From positions 1,178,001 through 1,242,000 of the forward strand of contig CAVOGA010000001.1 in NCBI GenBank assembly GCA_963695135.1: a DNA stretch of 64,000 nucleotides. Reading direction: 5' to 3'. Below, in pieces: positions 1-10,028 of this stretch (position 1 is its first letter; every line of letters begins with the position of its first letter). Source of the DNA: Marinihelvus sp963695135 (GTDB lineage Bacteria > Pseudomonadota > Gammaproteobacteria > Xanthomonadales > SZUA-36). A program made the translations under genes and the position numbers. Under the pieces are notes generated by a model. It saw only the letters and a list, made by a program, of their open reading frames with translations, ran no database searches and was not told the origin of the DNA.

Positions 1-3000
1 AAACCGGCGAACTGATCATGGAAGAGCTCACGGCCCGGATACCCCGGGAGGAGCTGCAGGCGGTCAGTGGCCGGCTGAACGCGCAACTGTGGGGCAGCTG
101 GGCGCAGGAACTGCCGCTGGAGCTGGCCGGTGTCGTCGATCTGCGTGACGTGGACCTGCCCACCGGTGAAAAGGTGCTGCGGCTGGATCACCTCAACAGC
201 CGCCTGAACTGGCGCTGGGAGGACAAGACCAACTGGCGGATTGACCTCGCCGATATGCGGGTGGAAGAAAACGGCCGCGACTGGACATCACCCAGTATTG
301 CCGTGGAGCGGAACCTGGCAGGCAACCTCGGCGTGTGGGTCAGCGCCGATTACGTGGTCGCCGAATTTCCGCTCGAGGTAACGCAGTTGTTCATGGGTAT
401 CTTCGGGGTGAGCTGGCCCAATGTTGCGCCTACCGCCGGTCGGGGGGTTATTCGCGACTTTGAGCTGATTATCGATGGCAACCGCCAACTGGCGGCGACC
501 TCCGGTCGCTTCGAGTCGCTCGAAGTGCTGGACTGGGGCCAGTGGCCCCTGGCCAGGGGACTCAACGGGAGAATCGACCTGGCCTTTGGCGAGGGCAGCC
601 TGTGGTTTGCGGGTGAGGACGTATTGATCCGCTGGCCGCGTAATTTCCGGACCCCGCTATTGGTGGACCTGCCGGAGTGTGAACTGGAAATCCTGTGGGG
701 CGACAAGGGCGACTGGCAGGTGGATGCGCTCGACTGCGGCCTGCGCAATGAGGAGGTCGAGGCGACTGCCAGGCTGCGCTTTGCCGGGGACGAGGGCAAG
801 CCACGGGTGGATATCAACGCCAGCATTTCAGCCGCTGACATTGCCGCCCTGCATGATTACTGGCCGCGCAGCGTCATGAGTCCCAAGGTCACGGAATGGC
901 TGCGTCGCAGCGTCAGCCAGGGCCGCCTGGAGCAGGGCCGCCTGGTGATCGCCGGCGATATGGATGCGTTTCCCTTCGCGGAGGGGCAGGGCACCCTGCT
1001 GGCAGAGGCCCGTATCGATGATGCGTCCCTGGCTTACGCGGAGGGCTGGCCGGCGGCCCGCGACGTTGACGCTGACCTGCGCATCGAGGGTACCTCCCTG
1101 GCGCTTACAGGCCGCATTGGCGATGTTGCCGGTTCGGAGGTGCAGTCGGCCAGCGCGCGCATCGCTGACCTGCGCACGCCGGTCCTGACCCTGGATTACC
1201 GCAGCGCCACGACCCTGCCGCTGCTAAAGACCTTCATCCAGCGCTCTCCGTTGCTGGCCAACTCGACCCTCGACCTGGCCCCGCTGGGCTTTGAGGGCCC
1301 CGCCAGTACCCGCGGCCTGCTGACCATTCCCCTGGGCAGCGCGGCGTCCGGCGGCGACGAGGTCACGGTGGACGGGGAACTGGAGCTCAACGGCGCCAGT
1401 TTCCTCGAGGCGCGGACCGGGTTCGGGCTGGAAAACCTCGCCGGCGTTGTTTCCTATGACCGCGAGGGTGCTGCGGCCCGGGGACCTGGATACGACCCTG
1501 GCCGGGTGGCCCGCGAGGCTTGCCCTGGATGCGGCCTGGAATACGGACACGCCCTTCCTGGCCGAACTGGCCGGGCGATTTCCCGCCAGCCTGGTGATCG
1601 GCGAAACCCCGATGATTGACGACCCCGCGCTCACCCGGATCTCCGGCGAGGCTGACTGGCTTGGTCATCTGCGCACCCGCAGGACCGGGGACGGGCAAAC
1701 TGACCTGTGGCTGGAACTCGAATCGGACCTGGAAGACGTGGTTCTGGACCTGCCCTTGCCCCTGGCCAAGCCTGCGGGCGTCGCCCTGCCGCTGTACCTG
1801 CGCTACCCGCTGGGTCAGCCACGCGCGGGGCTGTCCCTCAGCCTGGGTGATCTGCTCGATCTGGAACTGGAACTCGAGTCGAAGCCTGAGCCAGTCGTTG
1901 CCGATGCGATCGCAGCCGATTCACCGGTCATCCCCGCCCCGGATGAGGGGGCTGTCCCTGGCCAGGCCGACGCTCGTCCGGCACCGGCGGAGCAGTCGTC
2001 CCCGGTGGTGACCCGGCCGCTGATCCGGCGCGGCGCCCTGGCGCTGGGTTCCCGGGCGCAGATGCCGGCCGACGGTTCCTTCGTGATTTCCGGCCGGGCG
2101 GACTCGCTGGACCTCGATGGCTGGATTTCCCTGGCAAGCCGGTACGGCGAGGCCGGGCGCCAGGCGGTGGCGCTGGATCTGAAGGGCAACACTTTACAGA
2201 CCGACCGGCTCATTATCCTGAATCGCGCCTTTGACGACGTGACGCTGACCATGGATCTGGAGGGCAACGACTTCAACGTAAGTCTCGACAGCGAGGCCCT
2301 GGCCGGGGACGTTCGCTACACGCGGAACGACACGGGTATCCAGAGCCTGACGGCGAACCTGCAACGCCTGTATATGCCTGATCCGCTGAATGACGGGGTC
2401 CCCATGGACACCGACCCGGGCACGCTGCCGGAAATGCATTTTTTCGTCGAGGATATGCAGTTCCTCGGGCTCGACCTGGGCGCAACCCGCATCGAGGCCT
2501 TTCCGATTGGCAACGGCCTGCGAATTGAGTCGGTAGAGGCCATGTCCGAGCAGCTGAGCTTCCAGGCGCGGGGCGACTGGGTCTCGAGTGAAGGGGGCAG
2601 TCGCTCGGATTTTGATATCGTGCTGACCTCGGAGAGTCTTGGCGCGCTGGTCAAGGCCCTGGACCTGTCATCCGTCCTGGAGGGCGGTCAGACCATGTTG
2701 CGCTACGATGCCTGGTGGCCGGGGCCTCCCGGCGCCTTCAATATGGCGGCGCTGAACGGTCAGATGTCGTTCAGCGTGATTGACGGGCGGATTCTTAACG
2801 CCGACCCGGGCGCCGGACGCGTACTTGGCCTGCTAAGCGTCGGTGCGCTGCCACGGCGGCTTGCGCTGGATTTCAGCGATGTCTTCAGTTCCGGCTTCGG
2901 TTTCGACCAGGCCAGCGGTACCATGTCGCTGGAGAGCGGCACCGTTTACACGGATGACTTTCTGATCGAGTCGACCGCGGCGCAGTTGGCGCTGGTGGGC

Positions 3001-3318
3001 TCCTCCGACCTTGAAACCAAGGTGCTTGATTACCAGATGACGGTCAGGCCGGGCGTTAGCCAGGCATTGCCGGTCATCGGCGCGCTGGCTGCGGGCCCCG
3101 CCGGCGCAGCGGCAGGGCTGGCGCTGCAGGGCCTGTTGCGCAACGCCCTGGGTGACGCCGCAGAGGCGCGTTACGAAATTACCGGCCCCTGGTCCGATCC
3201 AAGCGTTGTCCGCCTGGATAACCAGGGCGACGGAACCCCGCTCCCGAAATCGAGCCCGGAACCTGAACAGGACCCGCAATCCCCAACGGCGCAAGCCCAG
3301 CAAACGGATGAATCATGA
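1..3318 (+). CDS. yhdP: YhdP-family AsmA-like envelope protein (5' truncated, one frameshift)
   Basis: This is the C-terminal ~1100 residues of a YhdP/TIGR02099-type protein. These are very large, inner-membrane-anchored proteins with repetitive beta-rich AsmA-like segments, implicated in phospholipid transport between the inner and outer membranes. The frame is open from the first bases, so the N-terminal membrane anchor lies outside the window. Near 1465-1480 the frame moves by +1: the product reads ...ENLAGVVSYDRE in one frame and continues VLRPGDLDTTLAGWPARL in the next. The C-terminal part has the AsmA-like segment around GRVLGLLSVGALPRRL and a low-complexity Pro/Gln/Ser tail. The stop overlaps the tldD start (ATGA), the usual yhdP-tldD arrangement. 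Confidence 0.85.
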
Positions 3319-4757
3319 CAGACCTGCTTAAGAACGCCACGGAACAGTTGCTCGCCCCGGGGGGGCTGGATCACGGTGACCTGGCCCGCGTGCTCTCACA
3401 CCTGATGGGCGCCCGGATCGATGGCGGTGATCTCTACTTCCAGCGCATGGTCCGCGAGGGCTGGTCACTGGAAGACGGCCAGGTCCGCAACGCCTCGCAC
3501 ACGGTCGAACAGGGTGTCGGCATCCGGGCCGTGGCGGGAGAGAAGACCGGTTTTGCCTATGCGGACGAAATTGTGCTGCCGGCGCTGCTGGAGGCTTCCG
3601 GCGCGGCGCGGGCGATTGCCGGCCAGGGGCAGGATGGCAGCCTGGCCGTATGGAACCGGCGCCAGCCGACACCGTTGTACTCCGGTGAAGACCCGGTGGC
3701 CTCCCTGGACGCCGCCGCCAAGGTTGACCTGCTGCGCCAGATCGACGCCTACGCGCGCTCCCTGGATCCGGCGGTAAGCCAGGTCATGGTGAACCTGGCG
3801 GCTGCCCACGAGACGATCCTGGTGGCCGCGGTTGACGGCGACCTGGCGGCCGATATCCGGCCGCTGGTGCGCCTGTCGGTAACCGTGATCGCCGAGCGGG
3901 ATGGCCGCCGCGAGCAGGGTAATGATGGCGGCGGCGGCCGCTTCAGCTATTCGGAGCTGCTGGCCAGGGATACCTGGCGGCAGATTGCCGACGAGGCGGT
4001 ACGCCAGGCCCTGGTCAACCTCGACGCCGTGAATGCGCCGGCCGGTACGATGCCGGTGGTGCTGGGACCCGGCTGGCCCGGCGTCCTGCTCCACGAGGCG
4101 GTCGGCCACGGCCTGGAGGGCGATTTCAACCGCAAACAGACCTCAGCCTACTCCGGGCGCATCGGCGAGCAGGTGGCTTCCCGCGGCGTCACCATCGTCG
4201 ACAACGGCACGATTGCGCAGCGCCGCGGTTCGCTGACCATCGATGACGAGGGGACCCCGACCAGCGAAACGGTCCTGATCGAGGACGGCATTCTGCGCAA
4301 TTACATGCAGGACAAGATGAATGCGCGGCTGATGGGCATGGCGCCGACGGGCAACGGGCGACGGGAGTCTTTCGCCCACCTGCCCATGCCACGGATGACC
4401 AATACCTACATGCTGGCCGGAAAATATGACCCGCAGGAAATTATTGCCTCCGTGGAGCGTGGCCTCTACGCCGTGAATTTTGCCGGCGGGCAGGTGGATA
4501 TCACCTCGGGGCGCTTCGTTTTTTCAGCCAGCGAGGCCTACCTGATCGAAAACGGCAAAATCACGCGGCCGGTTCGCGGCGCGACACTGATCGGCAACGG
4601 CCCGGACGCGATGACACGCGTCAGCATGGTCGGCAACGACCTGGAGCTGGACGCGGGTATTGGCGTGTGTGGCAAAGACGGCCAGAGCGTTCCCGTGGGC
4701 GTTGGTCAACCGACCCTGAAGCTGGATGAGCTGGTGGTGGGCGGAACGGATGCCTGA
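3315..4757 (+). CDS. tldD: Metalloprotease TldD
   Basis: TldD is the catalytic subunit of the TldD/TldE (PmbA) heterodimeric zinc protease. It degrades unfolded peptides, and in other bacteria it matures microcins and acts in the CcdA antitoxin pathway. The 480-residue length is typical. The zinc motif HEAVGH starts at residue 260 and is followed by GLEGDFNRK. The C-terminal half has the conserved GRFVFSASEAYLIENG segment. The ATG at 3315 overlaps the yhdP stop by four bases, suggesting translational coupling. Its partner pmbA is 580 bases downstream, separated by yjgA on the opposite strand. Confidence 0.95.
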   Translation: MTDLLKNATEQLLAPGGLDHGDLARVLSHLMGARIDGGDLYFQRMVREGWSLEDGQVRNASHTVEQGVGIRAVAGEKTGFAYADEIVLPALLEASGAARAIAGQGQDGSLAVWNRRQPTPLYSGEDPVASLDAAAKVDLLRQIDAYARSLDPAVSQVMVNLAAAHETILVAAVDGDLAADIRPLVRLSVTVIAERDGRREQGNDGGGGRFSYSELLARDTWRQIADEAVRQALVNLDAVNAPAGTMPVVLGPGWPGVLLHEAVGHGLEGDFNRKQTSAYSGRIGEQVASRGVTIVDNGTIAQRRGSLTIDDEGTPTSETVLIEDGILRNYMQDKMNARLMGMAPTGNGRRESFAHLPMPRMTNTYMLAGKYDPQEIIASVERGLYAVNFAGGQVDITSGRFVFSASEAYLIENGKITRPVRGATLIGNGPDAMTRVSMVGNDLELDAGIGVCGKDGQSVPVGVGQPTLKLDELVVGGTDA

Positions 4758-4770
4758 AGCTGCGGTGCGG

Positions 4771-5298
4771 TCAGTCGCAGGGCGGCAGGGACGTGACGTC
4801 ATCGGCATCGCGCAGCAAGCGGAACAGCTTGCGCGCGGAAGCGGGCGGCTTACCGGCTTTTGCCTCCCGCTGCGCATTGCGCAGAAGCTGGCGAAGGGTC
4901 TGCACATCCAGATCGTGGCGGGCTTCAAGCAGGCCGCTGAGCGCCGCATCACCCGATTCCAGCAAGTGATCGCGCCAGGCCTCGGCCCGGTGGTGGCGCG
5001 CATTCAGTTCGCGCGCTGCGGACGCCCGCTTATCCAGGGCGGCCTCCACCGCGGCCAGGTCCTCGCTGCGCAGCTTCTTGGCCAGGAAGCCGAGCTGGCG
5101 CTTGCGGGCCACGTGGGCGCGAATGCTGCGCGCGAACAGCACCTCGTCAAGGATATCCCGCTCCAGCGGCAGGGCGAGCAGTACCGGCTCCGGCAGCTCG
5201 GACAGCCTTTTGCCAAAGTCAAACAGCGCCCTGGCCTCCCGCTTGAGCTGGCTTTTGCTGACTGGAAGTTCGTCTTCCGGTCCCTTCGTATCACTCAT
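4771..5298 (-). CDS. darP: Ribosome-associated protein YjgA/DarP
   Basis: This 175-residue charged, helical protein matches the YjgA (DUF615) family, now called DarP, a factor bound to late-stage 50S ribosomal precursors. Family features visible are the N-terminal SKSQLKREARALFDFGKRL stretch and the LLRNAQREAKAGKPPASARKLFRLLRD segment near the C-terminus. I chose the ATG at 5298 over an in-frame TTG one codon earlier. The gene converges on tldD with only 13 bases between them and is divergent from pmbA. The yjgA/pmbA pairing is common in Gammaproteobacteria. Confidence 0.9.
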   Translation of the reverse strand: MSDTKGPEDELPVSKSQLKREARALFDFGKRLSELPEPVLLALPLERDILDEVLFARSIRAHVARKRQLGFLAKKLRSEDLAAVEAALDKRASAARELNARHHRAEAWRDHLLESGDAALSGLLEARHDLDVQTLRQLLRNAQREAKAGKPPASARKLFRLLRDADDVTSLPPCD

Positions 5299-5336
5299 CA
5301 ATCAACCCCTGCCGATCACGCGCCCCTGAGCGCCTG

Positions 5337-6725
5337 ATGGAACACCGCACAATGGAAAACTCCATGAAAGAAAAGCATAACCCAGAACACCATGCGGTAG
5401 ACCGCGAAGCAGAATTTTCCCTGCTCGAGTCACGCGTCGCCGAGGCGCTGGACCTGGCGCGTAAAAGCGGCGCAGACCAGGCGGAAGTCAGCGCCAGCCT
5501 GCAGGGTGGCCTGAACACCACCGTTCGCCTCGGCGAGGTGGAGACCATAGAACATACGCGCGACCGCGGCCTTTCCGTCACGGTTTTTCTTGGACGCAGC
5601 AAAGGGCATGCGAGCAGTGCCGACCTGAGCATCGAGTCCCTGCGCAGCAGCGTGCAGCACGCGCTGGATATCGCGCGTTTCACCGCTGCCGACCCATGCA
5701 ACGGCCTCGCGGATGAGGCGCGCATGGCAACGGAATTTCCGGACCTGGACCTGTGGCATCCGGCGGCCCTCGATGCGGAGCGGGCGATTGCCCGCTGCCT
5801 GCTCATGGAGGAGGCCGGCCGCGCAGACCCGCAGATCACCAATTCGGAGGGGGCCTCCGTTTCGGGCAGCTTCGGCCTGACGGTGCTGGGCAATTCGCAT
5901 GGCTTTACCGGCCGCGGTGAAGGCACCCGCTACGGGCAGAGCTGTGTGCTGATCGCCGGGACCGGCGCCGGCATGCAGCGCGATTACTGGTACGACTCGC
6001 AGCGCAGCACCGATGACCTGGAAAGCCCGGAACTCACCGGGCGGCACGCGGCGGAGCGCACCGTGCGGCGCCTGAATGCGCGCAAGCTCTCCACGCGCAA
6101 GGCGCCGGTGCTGTTTGCCCCGGATGTCGCCCGTGGCCTGCTGGGCCATTTCGTCGGCGCCGTTTCCGGCGGCGCCCTGTACCGCAATGCCTCTTTCCTC
6201 AAGGACAGCCTCGGTGAAACCCTGTTCCCCGAATGGCTGAACCTGCTCGAGCGGCCCTTTCTGCCGCGCGCAAGCGGCAGTACAACGTTCGACGGTGAAG
6301 GCGTCGCGGTCAGGGACCGTGCGCTGGTGGAGGGCGGCGTGCTGCAGGGCTACGTTCTTTCAAGCTACGCCGCGCGGCGTCTGGGAATGGAGAGCACCGG
6401 CAACGCCGGTGGCGTGCATAACCTGGTGATTGACGGCACGCTGCAGCCCGGCGACTCCATGCTGGGGCAAATGGGCACCGGCCTGCTGGTGACCGAGGTC
6501 ATGGGCCAGGGCGTACGCCTGGTGACCGGGGACTACTCCCGCGGTGCGGCAGGTTTCTGGGTCGAGAATGGCGAAATCCAGTACCCGGTGGAAGAAGTCA
6601 CCATCGCCGGCAACCTGCGCGACATGTTCCGCGCCATCAGCGCGGCGGGCGATGACATCGATACGCGGGGCAATATTCGTTGTGGATCCCTGCTGCTGGA
6701 TGGTCTGACCATCGCCGGCAGCTGA
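5337..6725 (+). CDS. pmbA: Metalloprotease PmbA (TldE)
   Basis: PmbA/TldE is the non-catalytic partner of TldD. It shares the fold but lacks the HExxxH zinc site, and none is seen here. The product is about 462 residues, with the family blocks SGADQAEVSAS, GNSHGFTG near the middle, and GDYSRGAAGFWVENGEIQYP near the C-terminus. Three in-frame ATGs (5337, 5352, 5364) are possible starts. None has a clearly better ribosome-binding site, so the exact N-terminus is uncertain. It is divergent from darP and converges on the short-chain dehydrogenase. Confidence 0.93.
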   Translation: MEHRTMENSMKEKHNPEHHAVDREAEFSLLESRVAEALDLARKSGADQAEVSASLQGGLNTTVRLGEVETIEHTRDRGLSVTVFLGRSKGHASSADLSIESLRSSVQHALDIARFTAADPCNGLADEARMATEFPDLDLWHPAALDAERAIARCLLMEEAGRADPQITNSEGASVSGSFGLTVLGNSHGFTGRGEGTRYGQSCVLIAGTGAGMQRDYWYDSQRSTDDLESPELTGRHAAERTVRRLNARKLSTRKAPVLFAPDVARGLLGHFVGAVSGGALYRNASFLKDSLGETLFPEWLNLLERPFLPRASGSTTFDGEGVAVRDRALVEGGVLQGYVLSSYAARRLGMESTGNAGGVHNLVIDGTLQPGDSMLGQMGTGLLVTEVMGQGVRLVTGDYSRGAAGFWVENGEIQYPVEEVTIAGNLRDMFRAISAAGDDIDTRGNIRCGSLLLDGLTIAGS

Positions 6726-6752
6726 GCCTGAGACGGCGCCTATGCGCAGGCG

Positions 6753-7586
6753 TCACACCTTGCGGAAACGGTGGGCGTTGCGGTGGCCGATCCAGCGACC
6801 CAGCGCGGGCAACGCGCCGTTCAGCCAGACCAGGAAGCGGTAGACGCGGCCTGGTACCGCCACCACCCGTGGTTTGTCACGCAACACGGCTTCGATGCCG
6901 TAGCGCACCACGTCCGGGGCCTGCAACCACATCCAGGCGGGCATCTGGCTGACCTGCTCCCGGGTGCCCGTCACGTCGTGGAACTCGGAGTAGGTGAAGC
7001 CGGGACACAGGGCGCTGACGTGAACGCCATCCGGCGCGCCTTCCGCGGCCAGCGCCTCGGAAAAGCGCACCAGGAAGGCCTTGCTGGCACCGTACAGCGT
7101 GTGGCCGGCGGTACTGGGCACCAGGCCCGCGACCGAGGCGACATTGATAATGAATCCGCGCCGCTGGCGCTGCATGCCGGGAAACAGCCGCCAGCACAAC
7201 TCGCACACGCTCTCGACCATCACCTGCAGGAAGTCCGCGTGGGTTTGCCAGGGAACCGATGTCAGTTTTCCCGGTATCCCGTAGCCTGCATTATTGACCA
7301 GGAATTCCACCGCAATGCCGGCTTCGTCGAGTTGCCGGCAGATTTCCGCCGGCGCCCCGGGCGCGGCAAGGTCGGCCGTCAGCACCAGGCTTTGCGTGCC
7401 GCAGGCCTCCGCCAGTTCTTTGGCAAGAGCCTGCAGCCGTTCTTCCCGTCGCGCCACGAGCACGAGCCGGTACCCGCGCGCCGCGAGCTGCCGGCAAAAC
7501 TCGGCGCCAATGCCTGCCGACGCGCCGGTAACCAGGGCCCAGGGACGTTCCGCGCCCGCTGGCGCCTGTTTTGCTTGATTCACCAT
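6753..7586 (-). CDS. Short-chain dehydrogenase/reductase (SDR)
   Basis: This is a classical SDR oxidoreductase using NAD(P)H; the substrate is unknown. The Rossmann motif TGASAGIGAEFCRQLA is near residue 20, NNAGYG near residue 95, a catalytic Ser lies in INVASVAGL, and the YxxxK motif appears as YGASKAFLVRF. The length of 277 residues is normal for this group. It resembles the DltE/YqjQ-like cluster with an arginine-rich cofactor loop (VLVARREERL), which suggests NADP preference. The ATG at 7586 is preferred because upstream sequence in this frame reads as non-coding. It is divergent from tpiA. Confidence 0.85.
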   Translation of the reverse strand: MVNQAKQAPAGAERPWALVTGASAGIGAEFCRQLAARGYRLVLVARREERLQALAKELAEACGTQSLVLTADLAAPGAPAEICRQLDEAGIAVEFLVNNAGYGIPGKLTSVPWQTHADFLQVMVESVCELCWRLFPGMQRQRRGFIINVASVAGLVPSTAGHTLYGASKAFLVRFSEALAAEGAPDGVHVSALCPGFTYSEFHDVTGTREQVSQMPAWMWLQAPDVVRYGIEAVLRDKPRVVAVPGRVYRFLVWLNGALPALGRWIGHRNAHRFRKV

Positions 7587-7734
7587 GTGGCGCATTCTCA
7601 CGGCTGCGGGCGGGTGGTTCAAGTGCGGCAGCAGGGTTTTGACCGCAACAGCGGCGCCCGTGGTTGCGGCCCCGCGTGGCGGTCTGTATCCTTGCGCCCC
7701 CCGGGTGTCCGGGCCCTGAAAGCGGAGTGCGATC

Positions 7735-8487
7735 ATGCGCAGAATCCTGGTTGCAGGTAATTGGAAAATGCACGGCTCGCGGGCCATGGTGGACGAGTTG
7801 ATCGGCGGCGTGTTGCAGGGCATTCAGTCCCTTGAAGCGGTCGATGTCGCGGTTTTCCCGCCGGCGCCCTACCTTGGCCAGGTCGCCGCGTTGTGTGGTG
7901 ACAGCCCGCTGGACTGGGGCGCACAGACGCTCAACCCGCATGCCGAAGGCGCGTTTACCGGCGAAGTGAGCGCTGCCATGATCCTTGACCACGGTTGCCG
8001 TTACGTCCTGGTCGGGCATTCAGAGCGCCGTACGCTGTTTGGTGAGACGGACGCCGACGTGGCGGACCGCTTCGTCGCCGCCCGGCAAGCGGGCCTCGAG
8101 CCGGTGCTGTGTGTCGGTGAAACCCTCGAGGAACGCGAGGCGGGGATTACGGAAGAGGTGGTGGCCCGCCAGGTGAATGCGGTCCTCGACCGCACCGGTA
8201 TCGAGGGCTTTGAGCGCGCAGTGCTTGCTTATGAGCCGGTCTGGGCCATTGGCACGGGCCTGACCGCGTCACCGGAACAGGCGCAGGCCGTGCATGCTTT
8301 TTTGCGGTCCACTTTGACTTCGCTGGGTGATACAATAGGCGGTCAGATTCGAATTCTTTATGGCGGCAGTGTGAAAGCGTCCAATGCTGCCGAACTATTT
8401 GCTCAGGAAGACATCGATGGCGCGCTGGTCGGGGGAGCGTCCCTGACCGCCGATGGATTCGTCGGCATTTGCCGCGCCGTGGCCTGA
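7735..8487 (+). CDS. tpiA: Triosephosphate isomerase
   Basis: TpiA interconverts dihydroxyacetone phosphate and glyceraldehyde 3-phosphate in the cytoplasm. The 250-residue product has the N-terminal AGNWKMHG motif with the catalytic Lys, the catalytic His in VLVGHSERR, the catalytic Glu in LAYEPVWAIGTG with the flexible loop, and the phosphate-binding YGGSVKASNA near the C-terminus. secG follows 15 bases downstream; tpiA-secG-tRNA-Leu-nuo is a recurrent gammaproteobacterial order. Confidence 0.98.
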   Translation: MRRILVAGNWKMHGSRAMVDELIGGVLQGIQSLEAVDVAVFPPAPYLGQVAALCGDSPLDWGAQTLNPHAEGAFTGEVSAAMILDHGCRYVLVGHSERRTLFGETDADVADRFVAARQAGLEPVLCVGETLEEREAGITEEVVARQVNAVLDRTGIEGFERAVLAYEPVWAIGTGLTASPEQAQAVHAFLRSTLTSLGDTIGGQIRILYGGSVKASNAAELFAQEDIDGALVGGASLTADGFVGICRAVA

Positions 8488-8502
8488 GACCAGGATGGAT
8501 TT

Positions 8503-8955
8503 ATGCAAATTTTGAACATTTTTCACGTGCTGGTTGCCATTGCGATGGTGGCCTTTATCCTCGTACAGCGTGGCCCCGGTGCAACCGCGGGCGCCGCTTT
8601 TGGCAGCGGAGCCTCCGGAACCGTATTCGGCTCGCGCGGCGCAGGGTCCTTTCTTTCCCGTTCAACCTGGGTCATGGCAGCCCTGTTCTGCCTGATCAGC
8701 CTGTCCATGGCGGTCTGGGTGTCCCGCAACATCGGGGCGCCGGAAACGGACCTCGGCGTGGTCGGCACGGCGCCGGTCACGGAACAGGTGGATATCGTTC
8801 CGGTGATGGAAGACACCAGCAGCGACGTGCCTGCCATGGACATGGAACAGATTACGACCGGGGCGGATTTGCCGGCCCCGGACCTGCCGGTGCCCGACAG
8901 CGCCGCAGAAGAAGCTGACGCTGCCGCTGGCGGCGAGGACGATTCCGGCCGCTGA
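8503..8955 (+). CDS. secG: Preprotein translocase subunit SecG
   Basis: SecG is the small two-helix subunit of the SecYEG translocon. The first membrane helix is IFHVLVAIAMVAFILVQRG, the conserved loop is GATAGAAFGSGASGTVFGS, and the second helix lies around WVMAALFCLISLSMAVWV. The 150-residue length exceeds the usual ~110. The extra part is a Pro/Ala/Asp/Glu-rich acidic tail of about 70 residues with no recognisable domain. It sits between tpiA and a tRNA-Leu gene. Confidence 0.95.
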   Translation: MQILNIFHVLVAIAMVAFILVQRGPGATAGAAFGSGASGTVFGSRGAGSFLSRSTWVMAALFCLISLSMAVWVSRNIGAPETDLGVVGTAPVTEQVDIVPVMEDTSSDVPAMDMEQITTGADLPAPDLPVPDSAAEEADAAAGGEDDSGR

Positions 8956-8986
8956 TTTGCCGGAGTTACAGCACCCTGGATAAATT

Positions 8987-9071
8987 GCCCAAGTGGTGGA
9001 ATTGGTAGACACGCTATCTTGAGGGGGTAGTGGCGAAAGCCGTGCCGGTTCGAGTCCGGCCTTGGGCACCA
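8987..9071 (+). tRNA. tRNA-Leu (anticodon GAG)
   Basis: The acceptor arms GCCCAAG and CTTGGGC pair, followed by the discriminator A and an encoded CCA. The anticodon loop reads CTTGAGG with anticodon GAG, decoding CUU/CUC. A long class II variable arm and the T-loop GGTTCGAGTCC are present. The 85-nt length suits leucine tRNA. It lies 31 bases after secG and 45 bases before nuoA, and is probably co-transcribed with secG. Confidence 0.95.
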
Positions 9072-9116
9072 TTTTGACGACGACGTCATCAGCGGCGTCG
9101 CGACTGAGAGCGAGCC

Positions 9117-9473
9117 ATGCTGTCTGAATATCTGCCGATCCTGTTGTTTATCGGTATCTCTGCGGTTATCGGTGGTGTGCTGATCACCCTCGGAAGTGTC
9201 CTGTCTCCCAGTAATCCCAACAGCGAAAAGGCCTCTCCCTACGAGTGCGGCTTCGAGGCCTTCGAAGATACCCGCGGCCAGTTTGATGTGCGTTTTTACC
9301 TGGTCGCGATCATGTTCATCATTTTCGACCTGGAAATCGCCTTCTTCATCCCCTGGGCCGTCGCGCTGGATAATCTCGGCATATACGGACTCATCGCCAT
9401 GTCGATTTTCGTACTGGAGTTGATTGTCGGGTTCTTTATCGCCTGGAGGCGCGGAGCTTTGGAATGGGAGTAA
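9117..9473 (+). CDS. nuoA: NADH-quinone oxidoreductase subunit A
   Basis: NuoA is a small three-helix membrane-arm subunit of complex I. The 118-residue protein has the hallmark loop SPYECGFEAF...GQFDVRFYLVAI and the FDLEIAFFIPWAV helix. It is the first of thirteen colinear nuo genes. Its end overlaps the start of nuoB by ten bases, indicating translational coupling. Confidence 0.97.
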   Translation: MLSEYLPILLFIGISAVIGGVLITLGSVLSPSNPNSEKASPYECGFEAFEDTRGQFDVRFYLVAIMFIIFDLEIAFFIPWAVALDNLGIYGLIAMSIFVLELIVGFFIAWRRGALEWE

Positions 9474-10021
9474 GTTCGCAATACATCAGCCCGGATGACG
9501 CAGTCGCCGAACTTGGCGTAGTCGACGACATTCTGCGCCCGAACGCTGACGACAACCCGCTGCTGAATCGCGGTGCGGTCACCACCACGCTCGACGCGCT
9601 GGTGAACTGGGCACGCACCGGTTCCCTGTGGCCCATGACCTTTGGCCTGGCCTGCTGCGCGGTGGAGATGATGCAGGCCGGCGCTTCGCGCTACGATCTT
9701 GATCGCTTCGGGGTGATTCTGCGCCCCAGCCCGCGCCAGTCGGACGTGATGATCGTCGCCGGAACGCTCTGCAACAAGATGGCCCCGGCCCTGCGCAAGG
9801 TGTACGACCAGATGCCCGATCCGAAATGGGTGATTTCCATGGGTTCCTGCGCAAATGGCGGCGGTTATTACCATTATTCCTACGCCGTGACGCGTGGTTG
9901 CGACCGGATCGTGCCGGTTGATATTTACGTGCCCGGTTGTCCGCCAACGGCGGAGGCGCTGATTTACGGCATCCTGCAACTTCAGCAGAAGATTCGTCGC
10001 ACCAACACCATTTCCCGGTGA
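9464..10021 (+). CDS. nuoB: NADH-quinone oxidoreductase subunit B
   Basis: NuoB carries the [4Fe-4S] cluster N2, which passes electrons to quinone. The 185-residue product has the cluster ligands in FGLACCAVEMM, GTLCNKM, MGSCANGGG and PGCPPTAEAL. It is intact, unlike several neighbouring nuo genes. The start overlaps the end of nuoA. Confidence 0.97.
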   Translation: MGVSSQYISPDDAVAELGVVDDILRPNADDNPLLNRGAVTTTLDALVNWARTGSLWPMTFGLACCAVEMMQAGASRYDLDRFGVILRPSPRQSDVMIVAGTLCNKMAPALRKVYDQMPDPKWVISMGSCANGGGYYHYSYAVTRGCDRIVPVDIYVPGCPPTAEALIYGILQLQQKIRRTNTISR

Positions 10022-10028
10022 TCCAGTG

